Assembly: GCF_025950095.1 (NCBI RefSeq)
Contig: NZ_JAPDDR010000010.1
Span: 243,114 to 307,113 of the forward strand
From: Luteolibacter rhizosphaerae
Lineage (GTDB): Bacteria > Verrucomicrobiota > Verrucomicrobiia > Verrucomicrobiales > Akkermansiaceae
Length of the DNA stretch: 64,000 bases
Direction of reading: 5' to 3'
The position numbers and the translations under genes are program-made. The notes beneath the pieces are model-generated. The model saw only the letters and a list, made by a program, of their open reading frames with translations, was not told the origin of the DNA and did not search any database. This document shows positions 25,026-35,028 of this stretch, piece by piece (position 1 is the stretch's first letter; every line of letters starts with the position of its first letter).

Positions 25026-28000
25026 ATGAAGCTTGTCCGACAGCTTTTGCCGCTCTCCCTTCTAACCGCCGCAGTGGCGGCACCGGAAACTTATCCATGC
25101 CAGAACGGGTTGGTCCGGTCTCTCGTGGCTCGCGAACCGATGTTCATCAATCCGGTTTCCGTGGCGGTGGATACCGATGGCTCGATCTATGTCACCGAGA
25201 CCACCCGCAGGAAAGTGGCGGACCTCGACATCCGCGAGGTCATGGATTGGGTGACGGAGGATCTCTCCCACATCTCGGTAGAGCAGAAGCGCGACTTCTT
25301 CCGCAAGGAGATCACCCCCGAGCGCTTCAGGAAGCATCCCTCCCTCAAGGATCACAACCAGGACGGCACGATCGATTGGAAGGACCTAACGGTTCACAGC
25401 GAGAAGATCCACAAGCTGGTGGATACGAATGGAGACGGTGTGGCCGACAAAGCCACGGTCTTCGCCGAAGGCTTCAATACCGAAGTCACCGGTATCGCTG
25501 CCGGCGTGCTGGCCCGGAACGGCGAAGTGTATGCAACCATCGCACCCGACGTGTGGAAGCTCCGCGACACGGATGGCGATGGCAAGGCGGACGAGCGCAA
25601 GGCGATTGCCAGCGGCTTCGGCGTGCACATCAACTACGCCGGGCATGACATGCACGGCTTGACCTTCGGCCCGGACGGAAAGGTCTATTGGACCATCGGC
25701 GACAAGGGCACAAATGTCGTCTCGGAGGGCAAGCGCTGGATCTATCCGCACGAAGGCGCACTGCTGCGCTGCAATCCGGATGGCAGCGAGTTCGAGGTCT
25801 TCGCGCGCGGACTGCGGAATGTGCAGGAGATCGCCTTCGACGATTACGGTAACATCTTCGGCGTCGACAATGATTCGGACCAGAAGGGCGAGAAAGAGCG
25901 CCTGCTCTACATCGTGGAGGGATCGGACAGCGGCTGGCGTAGCTACTACCAATACCGTGGCGGGAAGTACAACCCATGGATGGATGAACGCATTGCCTTC
26001 CCCGGTGGCGAAGACCGGCCTGCTTCGATCCTCCCTCCCCTCTCGCTGTATCTCGATGGCCCCAGCGGCTTCGCCTACAATCCGGGAACCGCTCTGAACG
26101 AACGCTACCGAGGGCACTTCTTCCTCACCCAGTTCCCGGCGGGCAAGATCAATGCTTTCAAACTCGAGCCGGACGGGGCCGCCTACAAGATGGCGGGCGA
26201 CCACCTGATGGCCAGCGGCACGGCCTTCACCGGTTGCAACTTCGGTCCGGACGGAGCGCTTTACGTGGCGGACTGGCAGGGTGGTTACCCCCTGAAGGAG
26301 AAAGGCGCGGTCTGGAAGATCGACGACCCGAAGGAAGCATCAAGCGAAGTGCGCAAAGAGGTGTCGCGGATCCTCAAGCTAGGCGCCGCGGATGAGAGCG
26401 ATGAGGCCTTGCTCAAGCGGCTCGATCATGCCGATCAACGGGTCCGGCTGGACGCACAGTGGGAACTCGTGCGCCGGGAGAAATGGAATGAACTGAAACA
26501 GCTTGCAGCCTCCCCGGAGCATTCTCCACTTGCTCGCATCCATGCCTTGTGGGGCCTCTCCCAAGGAGAAAAGTTCGACCCTGAGCTCTTCATCTCACTG
26601 GCGAAGGAAAAGGACCCCGAACTGCGGGCTCAGGCAGCCAAATGGTGTGGCGAGTGCAAGAGCTCCACCGGCGCCCTTTATTCTCTGTTGGCCGATCCGT
26701 CCTCCAGGGTCCGCTTCCAAGCGGCGATGGCCATTGGGAAGGTATCACTGCCCGGGGAGATCGAACCGATCGGGAAGATGCTCGCGGAAAACGGGGGCAA
26801 GGACGCCTTCCTTTCCCATTCGGGAAGCTTCGCCCTCCGTGCCTACCAGCACCAACCGGAGAAACTGAAGCCGCTTCTAACACACCCCTCGCCCGCAGTC
26901 CGAATCGGATTGGCCCAAGCCTTCCGCAACATGCTCCAGGACGTTTCTTGCCAAGTCACCGAAGGCACCAACCCAAGGTCTTTGGACGGAAGGGCACAAA
27001 GGATTCTAGCCCAGCTTACTCCCTTGCTGAAAGATCCGGATCCTACCGTGGTCGCGGAGGTCGCGCGGGCGCTATACGAAAAGCCAATCCAAGGGCGCGC
27101 GCTCTTCCCCCTTTCCGAATTGCTGGATCAGGCCCGGGAACTGCGGCCCTCAAGCCTTCGACGTGCGATCGCCGCGAACCGCAGAATCGGAGATAACGAA
27201 TGCCTTCTCAGGCTAGCCCGCTTTGCCGCCGATCCGCGGCAGGAGTCGACTTTGCGGACCGCGGCGTTCGAGGCCCTCGCGAGTATCAAGTCGACCGTGG
27301 ACCTCGATCCGGTGGACGGAGCCCATGCACCCACACCGTCCCTGAAGATCGCTCCCCGGACGGCGGCCGAAATCACCGGCATCCTCTCTCCTCTCAGCGG
27401 AGAGACCGCTTGGACGAGCGCCGTTGCCGCCGCAATCGAGGCGACGGGGACCAAGCAGGATCCTTCGAGTCTCGCCCGCCAAGCTCTCGATCCGGCGCTC
27501 GATCCATCACTCCGCATCGCCGCGCTCCGTCGCTTGGAAAGCGCCGGTGATTCGCTCGTGGTCGACACTGCCATCTCCCTCCTCGCGGACCCCTCCCCCG
27601 CCCTCCGCACCGCAGCCGCAGGCATGCTGACCGGAGCAAAGAACAACGAAGTGATCCGTTACATCGGCACCTCGGCCCTCATTTCTCCGGACCTCGCGGA
27701 GAAGCAAGCCGCCGTCCGACTCCTCGGGCGCATGCCGGAAGGAAAGGAGCTGCTCCAAGGCCTGTTAGACAGTCTCTCCGGGGGTAAGCTCGACCCGAAG
27801 CTGGAGCTCGAAACGATCGAGGCAGCTACCACATTGCTACCCGATGAGCTGGCCAAGATCAAAGCAACACTCGCCGCCAGCGGCCCGCTCGGAGCTTGGT
27901 CCTATGCACTCGCCGGTGGCGATGTCGGGGAAGGAAAGAAGGTCTTCGAGCAGAACCTTGCCGCGAACTGCACCGCCTGCCATCGGATCGGTAAGGAAGG

Positions 28001-28328
28001 CTCCAATGTCGGACCTGAACTCGGGAAGATCGGGGGCAAGGACCGAACCTATCTCCTCCAAGCCTTGATCGAACCACAAGCCAGCATCGCTCCCGGCTTC
28101 GGTGCCATGAGCGTGACAAAAAAGGACGGAGGAATGGTCGCGGGAAATCTCGTGGAGGAGCAAGTAGGCGCCCTGATCCTGGCACAAGCCGACGGGACTA
28201 GGATCGAGATCGCCGCCACCGACATCGCGACGAAGACCGATCCGGTTTCCTCGATGCCGCCGATGGGGGCGATTCTCAAGCCGCGCGAACTGCGCGATCT
28301 GGTGGAGTATCTCTCCTCGCTGAAGTGA
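25026..28328 (+). CDS. PVC-type membrane-bound dehydrogenase / HEAT-repeat cytochrome c
   Basis: A 1100-residue exported protein with three parts. After the signal peptide (MKLVRQLLPLSLLTAAVAA) residues 30-440 form a beta-propeller of the PQQ/glucose-sorbosone dehydrogenase type. The middle (about 450-960) is made of helical HEAT-like repeats. The C-terminus carries a c-type heme site CTACH at residues 982-986 with a distal Met in SSMPPMG near 1077-1080. This layout is the hallmark PVC family of Planctomycetes and Verrucomicrobia. It probably oxidises a sugar or alcohol outside the cytoplasm and passes electrons to the heme. A GTG at 25014 is an alternative start; ATG 25026 gives the better signal peptide. 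It ends 7 bp from the convergent mpl. Confidence 0.9.
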   Translation: MKLVRQLLPLSLLTAAVAAPETYPCQNGLVRSLVAREPMFINPVSVAVDTDGSIYVTETTRRKVADLDIREVMDWVTEDLSHISVEQKRDFFRKEITPERFRKHPSLKDHNQDGTIDWKDLTVHSEKIHKLVDTNGDGVADKATVFAEGFNTEVTGIAAGVLARNGEVYATIAPDVWKLRDTDGDGKADERKAIASGFGVHINYAGHDMHGLTFGPDGKVYWTIGDKGTNVVSEGKRWIYPHEGALLRCNPDGSEFEVFARGLRNVQEIAFDDYGNIFGVDNDSDQKGEKERLLYIVEGSDSGWRSYYQYRGGKYNPWMDERIAFPGGEDRPASILPPLSLYLDGPSGFAYNPGTALNERYRGHFFLTQFPAGKINAFKLEPDGAAYKMAGDHLMASGTAFTGCNFGPDGALYVADWQGGYPLKEKGAVWKIDDPKEASSEVRKEVSRILKLGAADESDEALLKRLDHADQRVRLDAQWELVRREKWNELKQLAASPEHSPLARIHALWGLSQGEKFDPELFISLAKEKDPELRAQAAKWCGECKSSTGALYSLLADPSSRVRFQAAMAIGKVSLPGEIEPIGKMLAENGGKDAFLSHSGSFALRAYQHQPEKLKPLLTHPSPAVRIGLAQAFRNMLQDVSCQVTEGTNPRSLDGRAQRILAQLTPLLKDPDPTVVAEVARALYEKPIQGRALFPLSELLDQARELRPSSLRRAIAANRRIGDNECLLRLARFAADPRQESTLRTAAFEALASIKSTVDLDPVDGAHAPTPSLKIAPRTAAEITGILSPLSGETAWTSAVAAAIEATGTKQDPSSLARQALDPALDPSLRIAALRRLESAGDSLVVDTAISLLADPSPALRTAAAGMLTGAKNNEVIRYIGTSALISPDLAEKQAAVRLLGRMPEGKELLQGLLDSLSGGKLDPKLELETIEAATTLLPDELAKIKATLAASGPLGAWSYALAGGDVGEGKKVFEQNLAANCTACHRIGKEGSNVGPELGKIGGKDRTYLLQALIEPQASIAPGFGAMSVTKKDGGMVAGNLVEEQVGALILAQADGTRIEIAATDIATKTDPVSSMPPMGAILKPRELRDLVEYLSSLK

Positions 28329-28335
28329 GCCGGAC

Positions 28336-29721
28336 TTAGGCCAAGCTCTCCAAAAGCTTCTTGTGGATGCCACCGAAGCCGCCGTTGCTCAGCACCGCGA
28401 CCACATCGCCCGGACGGGCCTCTTTTGCGACCGTGGCGACGATTTCGTCCACGGTGTGGATGTAGCGGCCATTGCCACCATGGCGACTGATGTCCTCCAC
28501 CAGCTTCTCGGGATTCAGGCGGTCATGCTCAGGGAACTTGTGCAGGTCCGGGATCTCCGCGACCACCGCTTGGTCGGCCAGAGCCAGAGCTTCGGCCAGT
28601 TCGTTCTGGAAGACCGCGCGACGCGTGGTGTTTGAGCGCGGCTCGAAAAGGATCCAGAGGCGGCTATCCTGATAGCGCTGGCGCATGCTGCCCACCGCAT
28701 ACTTGATGGCCGTGGGGTGGTGGGCGAAGTCGTCGATGATCTTCACCCCGCCGACCTCGCCGCGCAGTTCCTGACGGCGGGCGACACCATCGAAGGACTC
28801 CAGCCCCTCGCGGATCATCTCAGGGGACAGCCCGGCGAACAGCGCGGCCGCCGTGGCCATCGCCGCATTCCGCACGTTGAACTCACCGGTCATCCGCAGC
28901 GAGTAGCGCTCGCCACCGAGCGTGAATGAACTACGATCCGCATCGTAGGTCACCTCCGTGATCCGGGTCTGGCAGCCATCGCCCAGACCCACGGTCTGCA
29001 CCGGGCAGTGCGCGCCGTCAGCAACCGAGAGGCAGTTCGCGTCATCGCCGTTGATGATCGCCATGCCGGTGCGGGGCACCACGTTCAGCAGGCGCTTGAA
29101 GGTCAGCTTGATCTCGTCGAGATTGGAGTAGATGTCGGCGTGGTCGAACTCGATGTTGTTCACCACCGCCACTTCCGGGAGGTAGTGCAGGAACTTGGAG
29201 CGCTTGTCGAAGAAGGAGGTGTCGTATTCGTCGCCCTCGAGCACGTTGAAGTCGGAATCGCTGAATTGCGCGCCTCGTCCGAGATTCTTCGGCAGGCCGC
29301 CGATCATCCAACCGGGATCACGACCCGCCGTCAGGAAGAGCCAGGCCAGCATCGAACTGGTGGTGGTCTTGCCATGCGTGCCGCTCACCACGTAGTTCCG
29401 CTTCCCGCGCAGGAAGTGCTCCTTCATCACCTCCGGCAGGGATTGGTAGAGCAGCTTGCGGGAAAGCGCCGCCTCGGCTTCCTCGTTGCCGCGGCTGATG
29501 GCATTCCCGATCACGATCACATCCGCCTCACCCGGAATATTCTCCGCGCGGTAGCCTTCCGTGATAACGATCCCCTCGTTGCGGAGGAAGTCGGACATCG
29601 GAGGATAGACGTTGTTATCGGATCCCGTGACGGTGAAGCCCTTGCGCTTCATGGCCACGGCCACCGCTCCCATGGCAGTCCCGCAGACGCCGGTGAAATG
29701 GAAATGCTTCTTCTCTGACAT
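28336..29721 (-). CDS. mpl: UDP-N-acetylmuramate:L-alanyl-gamma-D-glutamyl-meso-diaminopimelate ligase
   Basis: A 461-residue Mur-ligase that attaches recycled murein tripeptide to UDP-MurNAc. The ATP loop is SGTHGKTTT (residues 113-121), followed by the Mpl-typical GGLPKNLGRGAQF and LEGDEYDTSFFDKRSKFLHY, which separate it from MurC. The domain-3 region has FAHHPTA and EPRSNTTRR, and the C-terminus ends GGFGGIHKKLLESLA. Start is MSEKKHFHFTGVCGTAMG at 29721; the longer open frame adds 30 unlike residues. It implies meso-DAP peptidoglycan recycling. It converges with the PVC cytochrome gene. Confidence 0.92.
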   Translation of the reverse strand: MSEKKHFHFTGVCGTAMGAVAVAMKRKGFTVTGSDNNVYPPMSDFLRNEGIVITEGYRAENIPGEADVIVIGNAISRGNEEAEAALSRKLLYQSLPEVMKEHFLRGKRNYVVSGTHGKTTTSSMLAWLFLTAGRDPGWMIGGLPKNLGRGAQFSDSDFNVLEGDEYDTSFFDKRSKFLHYLPEVAVVNNIEFDHADIYSNLDEIKLTFKRLLNVVPRTGMAIINGDDANCLSVADGAHCPVQTVGLGDGCQTRITEVTYDADRSSFTLGGERYSLRMTGEFNVRNAAMATAAALFAGLSPEMIREGLESFDGVARRQELRGEVGGVKIIDDFAHHPTAIKYAVGSMRQRYQDSRLWILFEPRSNTTRRAVFQNELAEALALADQAVVAEIPDLHKFPEHDRLNPEKLVEDISRHGGNGRYIHTVDEIVATVAKEARPGDVVAVLSNGGFGGIHKKLLESLA

Positions 29722-29856
29722 GAAAGGGGTTTCTCGGGAAACAGGCTCAGGCCCCGTGGAGAGCGGCTCTAACAGACCCATGCGGTCCGCGTCCGCGCCG
29801 TAATCGTTCAAGACCCTGGCGGAAGATGCGGCTCGGTGGTTCCATTCCTCGTTTCC

Positions 29857-30738
29857 TCAGAAGGTCGGAGCGGCCACGGTCGCATTCTCGCGCTCTTCCG
29901 TGCGGCGGCGGAGCATGCGGTCCGCGATCTCACGGACCATCTCAGTGAGCAGCAGCCAGAGGTGGCTGCCCTGCTGGTAGTCGGCCGGGGCGATGTGCTT
30001 GACCCGCCCGGCGTGGGTGGAGAGCTGGAAGCACTTCCGGAAGCTCTTCCCGGTCGGATCCTCCGGATTGTAGACGGCGATCCCGTGACCCCCGTTCTTG
30101 TTCATCACGGTGAAGCACGGCACGTCGGTCGGGCCGTCACCCACATAGATCATGTTCTCGAAGGGGATCGGCCGCTGGTCGAAGGGCATGTGGTCGTTCA
30201 CGTCCTGCGAGTAGTCGAGCATGCCCTTGTTGATCCGGAACAGGAACTGGGTCTTGGTCGTGTGGGAGATCGCGCGCTTCGGGAAGCTAATGTGGCCCTG
30301 CGAATCCTCGCCGAACTCGCAGCCGAAGACCGCCTTCACCTTGTTCGCCAGACGGCTGCCATCGAGCAAGGCCTTCAAGCCGGAGGAGATGATGTAGAAC
30401 TCGATCCGGATGCCTGCCGCCTCGTGGTTCGCACCGAGGCAGATCCCCGGCAGGGTATCGAAAATCTCGGGCACGCCCGGGAAGAAGCGCAGGCCGGCCC
30501 CTAGGGCGGACAGGCGGGCGTTGCTCACCTGGTCCATCTGAAGATAATCGAGCAGGCACTTCAGGTAGGCGAGCTCGCCATCCCACTGCTGGTCGACCAC
30601 CAGGGTATTGCACTTTTTCCAGAACTGCGCCGGATCAATCCCGAATTCCGGGAACAACACGTCGTCCTGCATGTAGCGAGGACTCAGGGTCTGGTCGTAG
30701 TCGAAGACCAGCGCGATCGTGTTTTGCGGCGAAGCCAT
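29857..30738 (-). CDS. HAD-superfamily hydrolase
   Basis: A 293-residue protein with the HAD motifs: motif [10 protein letters not shown] (nucleophile D13, D15), motif II ISSG ([14 protein letters not shown]), and motif [19 protein letters not shown]. The phosphoserine-phosphatase-like arrangement suggests phosphatase activity, but the substrate cannot be named. The gene lies between mpl (135 bp downstream) and the TIGR01777 gene (46 bp upstream), all on the minus strand, so the last two may be cotranscribed. Confidence 0.83.
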   Translation of the reverse strand: MASPQNTIALVFDYDQTLSPRYMQDDVLFPEFGIDPAQFWKKCNTLVVDQQWDGELAYLKCLLDYLQMDQVSNARLSALGAGLRFFPGVPEIFDTLPGICLGANHEAAGIRIEFYIISSGLKALLDGSRLANKVKAVFGCEFGEDSQGHISFPKRAISHTTKTQFLFRINKGMLDYSQDVNDHMPFDQRPIPFENMIYVGDGPTDVPCFTVMNKNGGHGIAVYNPEDPTGKSFRKCFQLSTHAGRVKHIAPADYQQGSHLWLLLTEMVREIADRMLRRRTEERENATVAAPTF

Positions 30739-30784
30739 GGAGCGGCGGAAGGGAACCAGCCCCTATCCCGCGCCGCAAGCGGAA

Positions 30785-31714
30785 TCAGGACACAGCCACC
30801 GGGCTTTTTCCCTCGCCCACCAGATCGGCCAAAGCGGTATCCAGCGTGGGATAGCGGAATTTATAACCGGTATCCAGCATGAGCCGGGGGATCACCCGCT
30901 GGCTGGCCACCAGTGCGGAAGCGAAGTCTCCGAGCATCCACTTGAGCGCAAACTCCGGCACGGCGATCGCCGCCGGACGATTCAGGGCCTTGGCCAGCTT
31001 CTCCGTAAACTCATCGTTCTTTGCCGGCTCCGGGGCAGTGCCATTCACTGGACCGACGGTCGAGCCGAGGTTGAGCGCGTGGAGGATACCGCCGACGAGA
31101 TCGGTGATATGGATCCATGGCATCCACTGGGCTCCCGAGCCCAAACGTCCGCCCAAGCCCAGACGGAAGGGTATCAACATTCTTTTGAAGGCCTCGCCAT
31201 CCTTGCCGAGGACGATGCCGGTCCGCCATTTGATCACCCGCAGCCCCAGACGACCGATCCCATCGGCCGCATCCTCCCAAGCTTGGCACAGCTCGGCCAG
31301 ATAGCCGGTCCCGGTAGGAGAACCTTCCTCCAGAATCTCATCGTCCCGGTCCCCGTAGATCCCCACGGCGGAGGCATTCACCAGCACGTGGGGACGCTCC
31401 GTGCGGCCGAGCATGGACAGCCCGCGGACGATCCGCCCTGTAGCGCCGATGCGGCTATCATAGAAGCGGCGCTTCGCATCCGAGTTCCAGCGCTGGTTGA
31501 TCGGCTCGCCCGCCAGATTCACGATGGCCGAGACCCCGGCGAAGTCCGGCACTTCGTTCCAGATCCGCCACTCCGCAACCGGGCCTCCGGGCTGCCGTGG
31601 CTTGCGGCTGTATCCGCAGACGGACCACCCGGCGGCCGAGGCCTGACGGGAAAGCTCGCGCCCGAGGAAGCCGGAAGCTCCGATGATGCCGAGGGATTCG
31701 GTCCGAGGGGTCAT
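30785..31714 (-). CDS. TIGR01777-family SDR epimerase-like protein
   Basis: A 309-residue NAD(P)-binding protein with the nucleotide loop GASGFLGREL (G12 to L21), then VNLAGEPINQRWN and ASAVGIYGDRDD, which are typical of the TIGR01777/YfcH group, and a C-terminal DUF1731-like end (FALKWMLGDFASALVASQRVIP). E. coli YfcH is related and of unknown reaction; others in the family act in sugar or cell division. It diverges from lptD across 93 bp. Confidence 0.88.
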   Translation of the reverse strand: MTPRTESLGIIGASGFLGRELSRQASAAGWSVCGYSRKPRQPGGPVAEWRIWNEVPDFAGVSAIVNLAGEPINQRWNSDAKRRFYDSRIGATGRIVRGLSMLGRTERPHVLVNASAVGIYGDRDDEILEEGSPTGTGYLAELCQAWEDAADGIGRLGLRVIKWRTGIVLGKDGEAFKRMLIPFRLGLGGRLGSGAQWMPWIHITDLVGGILHALNLGSTVGPVNGTAPEPAKNDEFTEKLAKALNRPAAIAVPEFALKWMLGDFASALVASQRVIPRLMLDTGYKFRYPTLDTALADLVGEGKSPVAVS

Positions 31715-31807
31715 TTTTCAAACAATCTCCCCGCCGCCCCTTTCCTGCAACCGCTTTCGGGCTTTGCCCTTTACTTCAAATCCGGGAGCCCGTCTCATCC
31801 CGCCACG

Positions 31808-34366
31808 ATGAGGCTCGCCGCTCTTCCTGCCATTCTCCTTTCCACAGTCCGGCTTGCAGCACAGAACCCCGCGGAGGAACCGATCCCGGATGTCCCCGGT
31901 CCCGATGAAGTGGTCGTCCCCATCAACCCCGTGCCGCCGCCGCCGGGCCTTGAGCTTTTCCCGGGACAGACCGAGGCGACTCCGGCGATGCCGAAGAACA
32001 TCATCCTGAAGCGCACGGGGCCTTCAAACGACTTCAACCTCCAGACGATGGTCGCCACCATCTCCGGCCCGGTGGAGGTGGAGACGGACACCGGCGTGAA
32101 TATCAAGGCCCGCGGCGCCATCTGGAAGGGCAAGGAGAACAAGCTCTTCTTGGACGGCGACGTCAAAGTGAAGACCAAGGAAGGCACCGAGATTTTCGCC
32201 GATCACGCGGTGGCCGATAGTGTGGAGAAGTCCATTACCCTGACCGGGAACGTGAGCGTCTACCGCGGCAATCTCCTACAGCGCGGCGAGCGGCTCGTTT
32301 ACTACTGGGACAAGGAGCAGATGGACGCCAGCGGCCTGCGTGCCGGGGTCGATCCCTTCGTGCTGGAGGCCGGTCGCTTCACGGTCGAGGACCGCGATGG
32401 CAAGCAAGTCTATGTCGGCCACGACGCCGGGGTGACCACCCACGATGTCGAGAACCCCGGCTTTTGGCTGCGGGCCAAGGAGACGACCATCTATCCGGAG
32501 GACAAAGTCACCTTCAAGAACCTGCGCCTCTATGCCGGAGACACGCCGATCTTCTGGCTCCCCTATCTCTCCCAGCCGCTCGATGCGGATCTGGGATATC
32601 ACTTCGTCCCCGGTGCCCGCTCGAACTGGGGCGCCTTCCTGCTCAATAGCTATGGCATCATGCTGGGCGGCAGCCCGAACCCGGAAACGGGCGAGAACGA
32701 TGATGCCTGGTTACTGTCCCGCTGGCACTTCGACCTGCGCACCCGCCGCGGCGTGGGCACGGGCGTCGACCTGATGGATACCCGCCAGGAGGACAACCCG
32801 AATCTCACCGGCCTCTCGCTGTATTACACGAACGACCTGAACCCGGACGTGAGCCGCACCGGTATCACCCGCGGCTTCGTGAATGAGGACCGCTACCGCC
32901 TGGCCCTGCAACACCGCATCCCGCTCGAATTCGAGGAGAATGCCGAATGGCGCGTGGACAGCAACCTGAACATCCTCAGCGACAACTACTATCTGGAGGA
33001 TTTCGAGCCGGAGCTCTTCCGCACCGATCCGAACCCGGACAACACCATCGGCCTCTTCCGTCGTGACGAGGGGACGCTCTTTAGCGCCGTAGCCCGCCTG
33101 CGTCCGAACGAGTTCTACCGTTCGGACACCCGCAGCCCGGAGATCGCCCTCGACTTCGCGCGCCGCCCTCTCTTCGACCTGCCGATCCTGCACGAAGGGA
33201 CGATCTCCCTCTCCTTCATCGAGGAGGAAGTCGGCAGCGCCTCGCTTGCGGCCATTCGCCCGCTGCTGCGCTTGCCCACGAACGACCCGCTGGTGCCGGT
33301 GCTGCTCGATCAGCTCCCCACCTACGAGCGCCAGCTGATCCAGACGATCCGCTCGCTGCCACCCGGCAGCCCCGCGCTCCCGGGCCTCATCGACCAGCTC
33401 TCCAGCCCCGGCTACAACCGCTTCCACACCTACCAGGAAGTCTCGATGCCGACCAACGTGGGCGGCTGGCTCAGCGTGACCCCGGAACTGGGCGTCGGCT
33501 ACAGCCGCTACTGGGAGGTCAATGGCCCCTCCGAATCGATTGATCGCTTCCACATGCACGCAGGCGCGGAGGCTTCGATGAAGTTCACCAAGGACCTGGG
33601 CGACGTGAAGAAGCGCTGGATCGGCCTCGATGGCTTGCTCCATGTGGTGCAGCCTTACGTCCGCTACTCCTACATCTCCACGGACGACCTCGACCCGCTC
33701 TTCCCCGGGGTGGATCGCGAGACTTTCAGCACCCGCCCGCAGCCACTTGCCGTGCCGAGCTTCACTGCGATCGATAGCATCCGCGACTGGAACATCATCC
33801 GTCTCGGCATGCGCAACAAGCTGATCACGCGCCGCGATGGCCAGAGCTTCGACTGGCTCTCGATGGATACCTACATGGACGGATTCATTACGGATCCCGA
33901 CTACGACCGCAATTTCTCGAACCTCTACAACGACCTGCGCTGGAATCCCCTTCCCTGGTTCGGCATGAACCTGGAAACCCAGTTTCCGGTGATCGATTCC
34001 GGCTCGGGCTTCTCGGAAGTGGCCGCTCGCGCACGCTTCATGCCGAACGAAAACCTCGAGTTCTCTCTCGGCCATCGCATCCTCGACAACCATCCGGTGC
34101 TAACCGATTCCCATCGCATCGACCTGCGTGCCTATGCCCGCTTGGGCGACAAGTGGGGCGCCGGATTCTTCCAACTCTGGGAGCTGGATGACGGCACGCT
34201 GGAGGTGCAGCAATACACCATCCACCGCGACTTCAATCACTGGGTCGCCTCGATGGGTATCACCAAGCGCGACAACCGCCTGCAAGATGAATTCGGGGTG
34301 ATCTTCAGCTTCACCCTGAAGGAGTTCCCCTCCGCCTCCGTGCCCTTCAAGCTGGACGCCCAGTAA
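31808..34366 (+). CDS. lptD: LPS-assembly outer-membrane protein LptD-like
   Basis: An 852-residue exported protein starting at 31808 (signal MRLAALPAILLSTVRLAAQ). Residues about 70-230 are an OstA/LptA-like jelly roll (TMVATISGPVEVETDTG, EGTEIFADHAVADSVEKSI, NVSVYRG), and the remainder is a large beta barrel with many aromatic strands ending in VIFSFTLKEF. This arrangement is LptD, which inserts LPS in the outer leaflet. The long frame continues upstream to 30719 but there it overlaps the opposite TIGR01777 gene and is not real. LptE is not nearby. The nitroreductase gene begins 12 bp downstream. Confidence 0.88.
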   Translation: MRLAALPAILLSTVRLAAQNPAEEPIPDVPGPDEVVVPINPVPPPPGLELFPGQTEATPAMPKNIILKRTGPSNDFNLQTMVATISGPVEVETDTGVNIKARGAIWKGKENKLFLDGDVKVKTKEGTEIFADHAVADSVEKSITLTGNVSVYRGNLLQRGERLVYYWDKEQMDASGLRAGVDPFVLEAGRFTVEDRDGKQVYVGHDAGVTTHDVENPGFWLRAKETTIYPEDKVTFKNLRLYAGDTPIFWLPYLSQPLDADLGYHFVPGARSNWGAFLLNSYGIMLGGSPNPETGENDDAWLLSRWHFDLRTRRGVGTGVDLMDTRQEDNPNLTGLSLYYTNDLNPDVSRTGITRGFVNEDRYRLALQHRIPLEFEENAEWRVDSNLNILSDNYYLEDFEPELFRTDPNPDNTIGLFRRDEGTLFSAVARLRPNEFYRSDTRSPEIALDFARRPLFDLPILHEGTISLSFIEEEVGSASLAAIRPLLRLPTNDPLVPVLLDQLPTYERQLIQTIRSLPPGSPALPGLIDQLSSPGYNRFHTYQEVSMPTNVGGWLSVTPELGVGYSRYWEVNGPSESIDRFHMHAGAEASMKFTKDLGDVKKRWIGLDGLLHVVQPYVRYSYISTDDLDPLFPGVDRETFSTRPQPLAVPSFTAIDSIRDWNIIRLGMRNKLITRRDGQSFDWLSMDTYMDGFITDPDYDRNFSNLYNDLRWNPLPWFGMNLETQFPVIDSGSGFSEVAARARFMPNENLEFSLGHRILDNHPVLTDSHRIDLRAYARLGDKWGAGFFQLWELDDGTLEVQQYTIHRDFNHWVASMGITKRDNRLQDEFGVIFSFTLKEFPSASVPFKLDAQ

Positions 34367-34378
34367 CGCCCACAAGTC

Positions 34379-35017
34379 ATGACCTCCGAGAAGCTCCTGG
34401 AATCGCTGCGGTTCCGCTACGCGACCAAGCAGTTCGATGCGACCAAGAAGATCCAGCAAGCGGAGTGGGAAGCACTCGAGCATTCGCTCGTGCTGACCCC
34501 CTCCTCTTTCGGCCTCCAGCCATGGAAGTTCCTCGTCATCGACAGCCCTGAACTGCGGGCGGATCTGCGGGCGAAGTCCTGGGGCCAGTCGCAGATTACC
34601 GACGCCTCCCACCTCGTGGTCTTCACCACGCGGACGGACATGGATGAAGATCATATCGGGCGCTTCTTCACGGCGCTTTCCGAGCATCAGGGCCGCTCGC
34701 CCGAAAGCCTCGCCGGCTATCGCAAGGTGGTGTCCGGGTTCGCCGCCGGAATGAGCCAGGAGGCCCGCCATGCTTGGAACATCCGTCAGACTTACATCGC
34801 GCTCGGCCAGTTCATGACTTCCGCCGCGGTGCTCGGGATCGATACCTGCCCGCTGGAGGGACTGGAGCCAGCGGGCTATGACGAGGTGCTCGGCCTCGCC
34901 GGCAGCGGATACGCCACTACCATGGCCTGCGCCGCAGGCTACCGTTCGGCGGATGATAACTATGCCTCCGTGCCGAAGTCACGCTTCCCACTGGCAGAAG
35001 TCATCGAACACCGCTAG
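34379..35017 (+). CDS. nitroreductase-family NAD(P)H:FMN oxidoreductase
   Basis: A 212-residue FMN flavoprotein of the nitroreductase fold (LRFRYATKQFDATKKI, LTPSSFGLQPWKF, IRQTYIALGQFMTSAAVLGIDTCPLEG, CAAGYRSADDNYA). These enzymes reduce nitroaromatics, quinones or free flavin. It is 12 bp after lptD but also only 11 bp before the SnoaL-like gene and close to a halogenase-family flavoprotein, so it could supply reduced flavin to the latter; this is inference from position. Confidence 0.88.
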   Translation: MTSEKLLESLRFRYATKQFDATKKIQQAEWEALEHSLVLTPSSFGLQPWKFLVIDSPELRADLRAKSWGQSQITDASHLVVFTTRTDMDEDHIGRFFTALSEHQGRSPESLAGYRKVVSGFAAGMSQEARHAWNIRQTYIALGQFMTSAAVLGIDTCPLEGLEPAGYDEVLGLAGSGYATTMACAAGYRSADDNYASVPKSRFPLAEVIEHR

Positions 35018-35028
35018 ACAGGCGGGTG

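Noticed and set aside
32711..34093. 460-codon minus-strand frame opposite lptD
   Set aside because: Antisense shadow of the LptD barrel gene.
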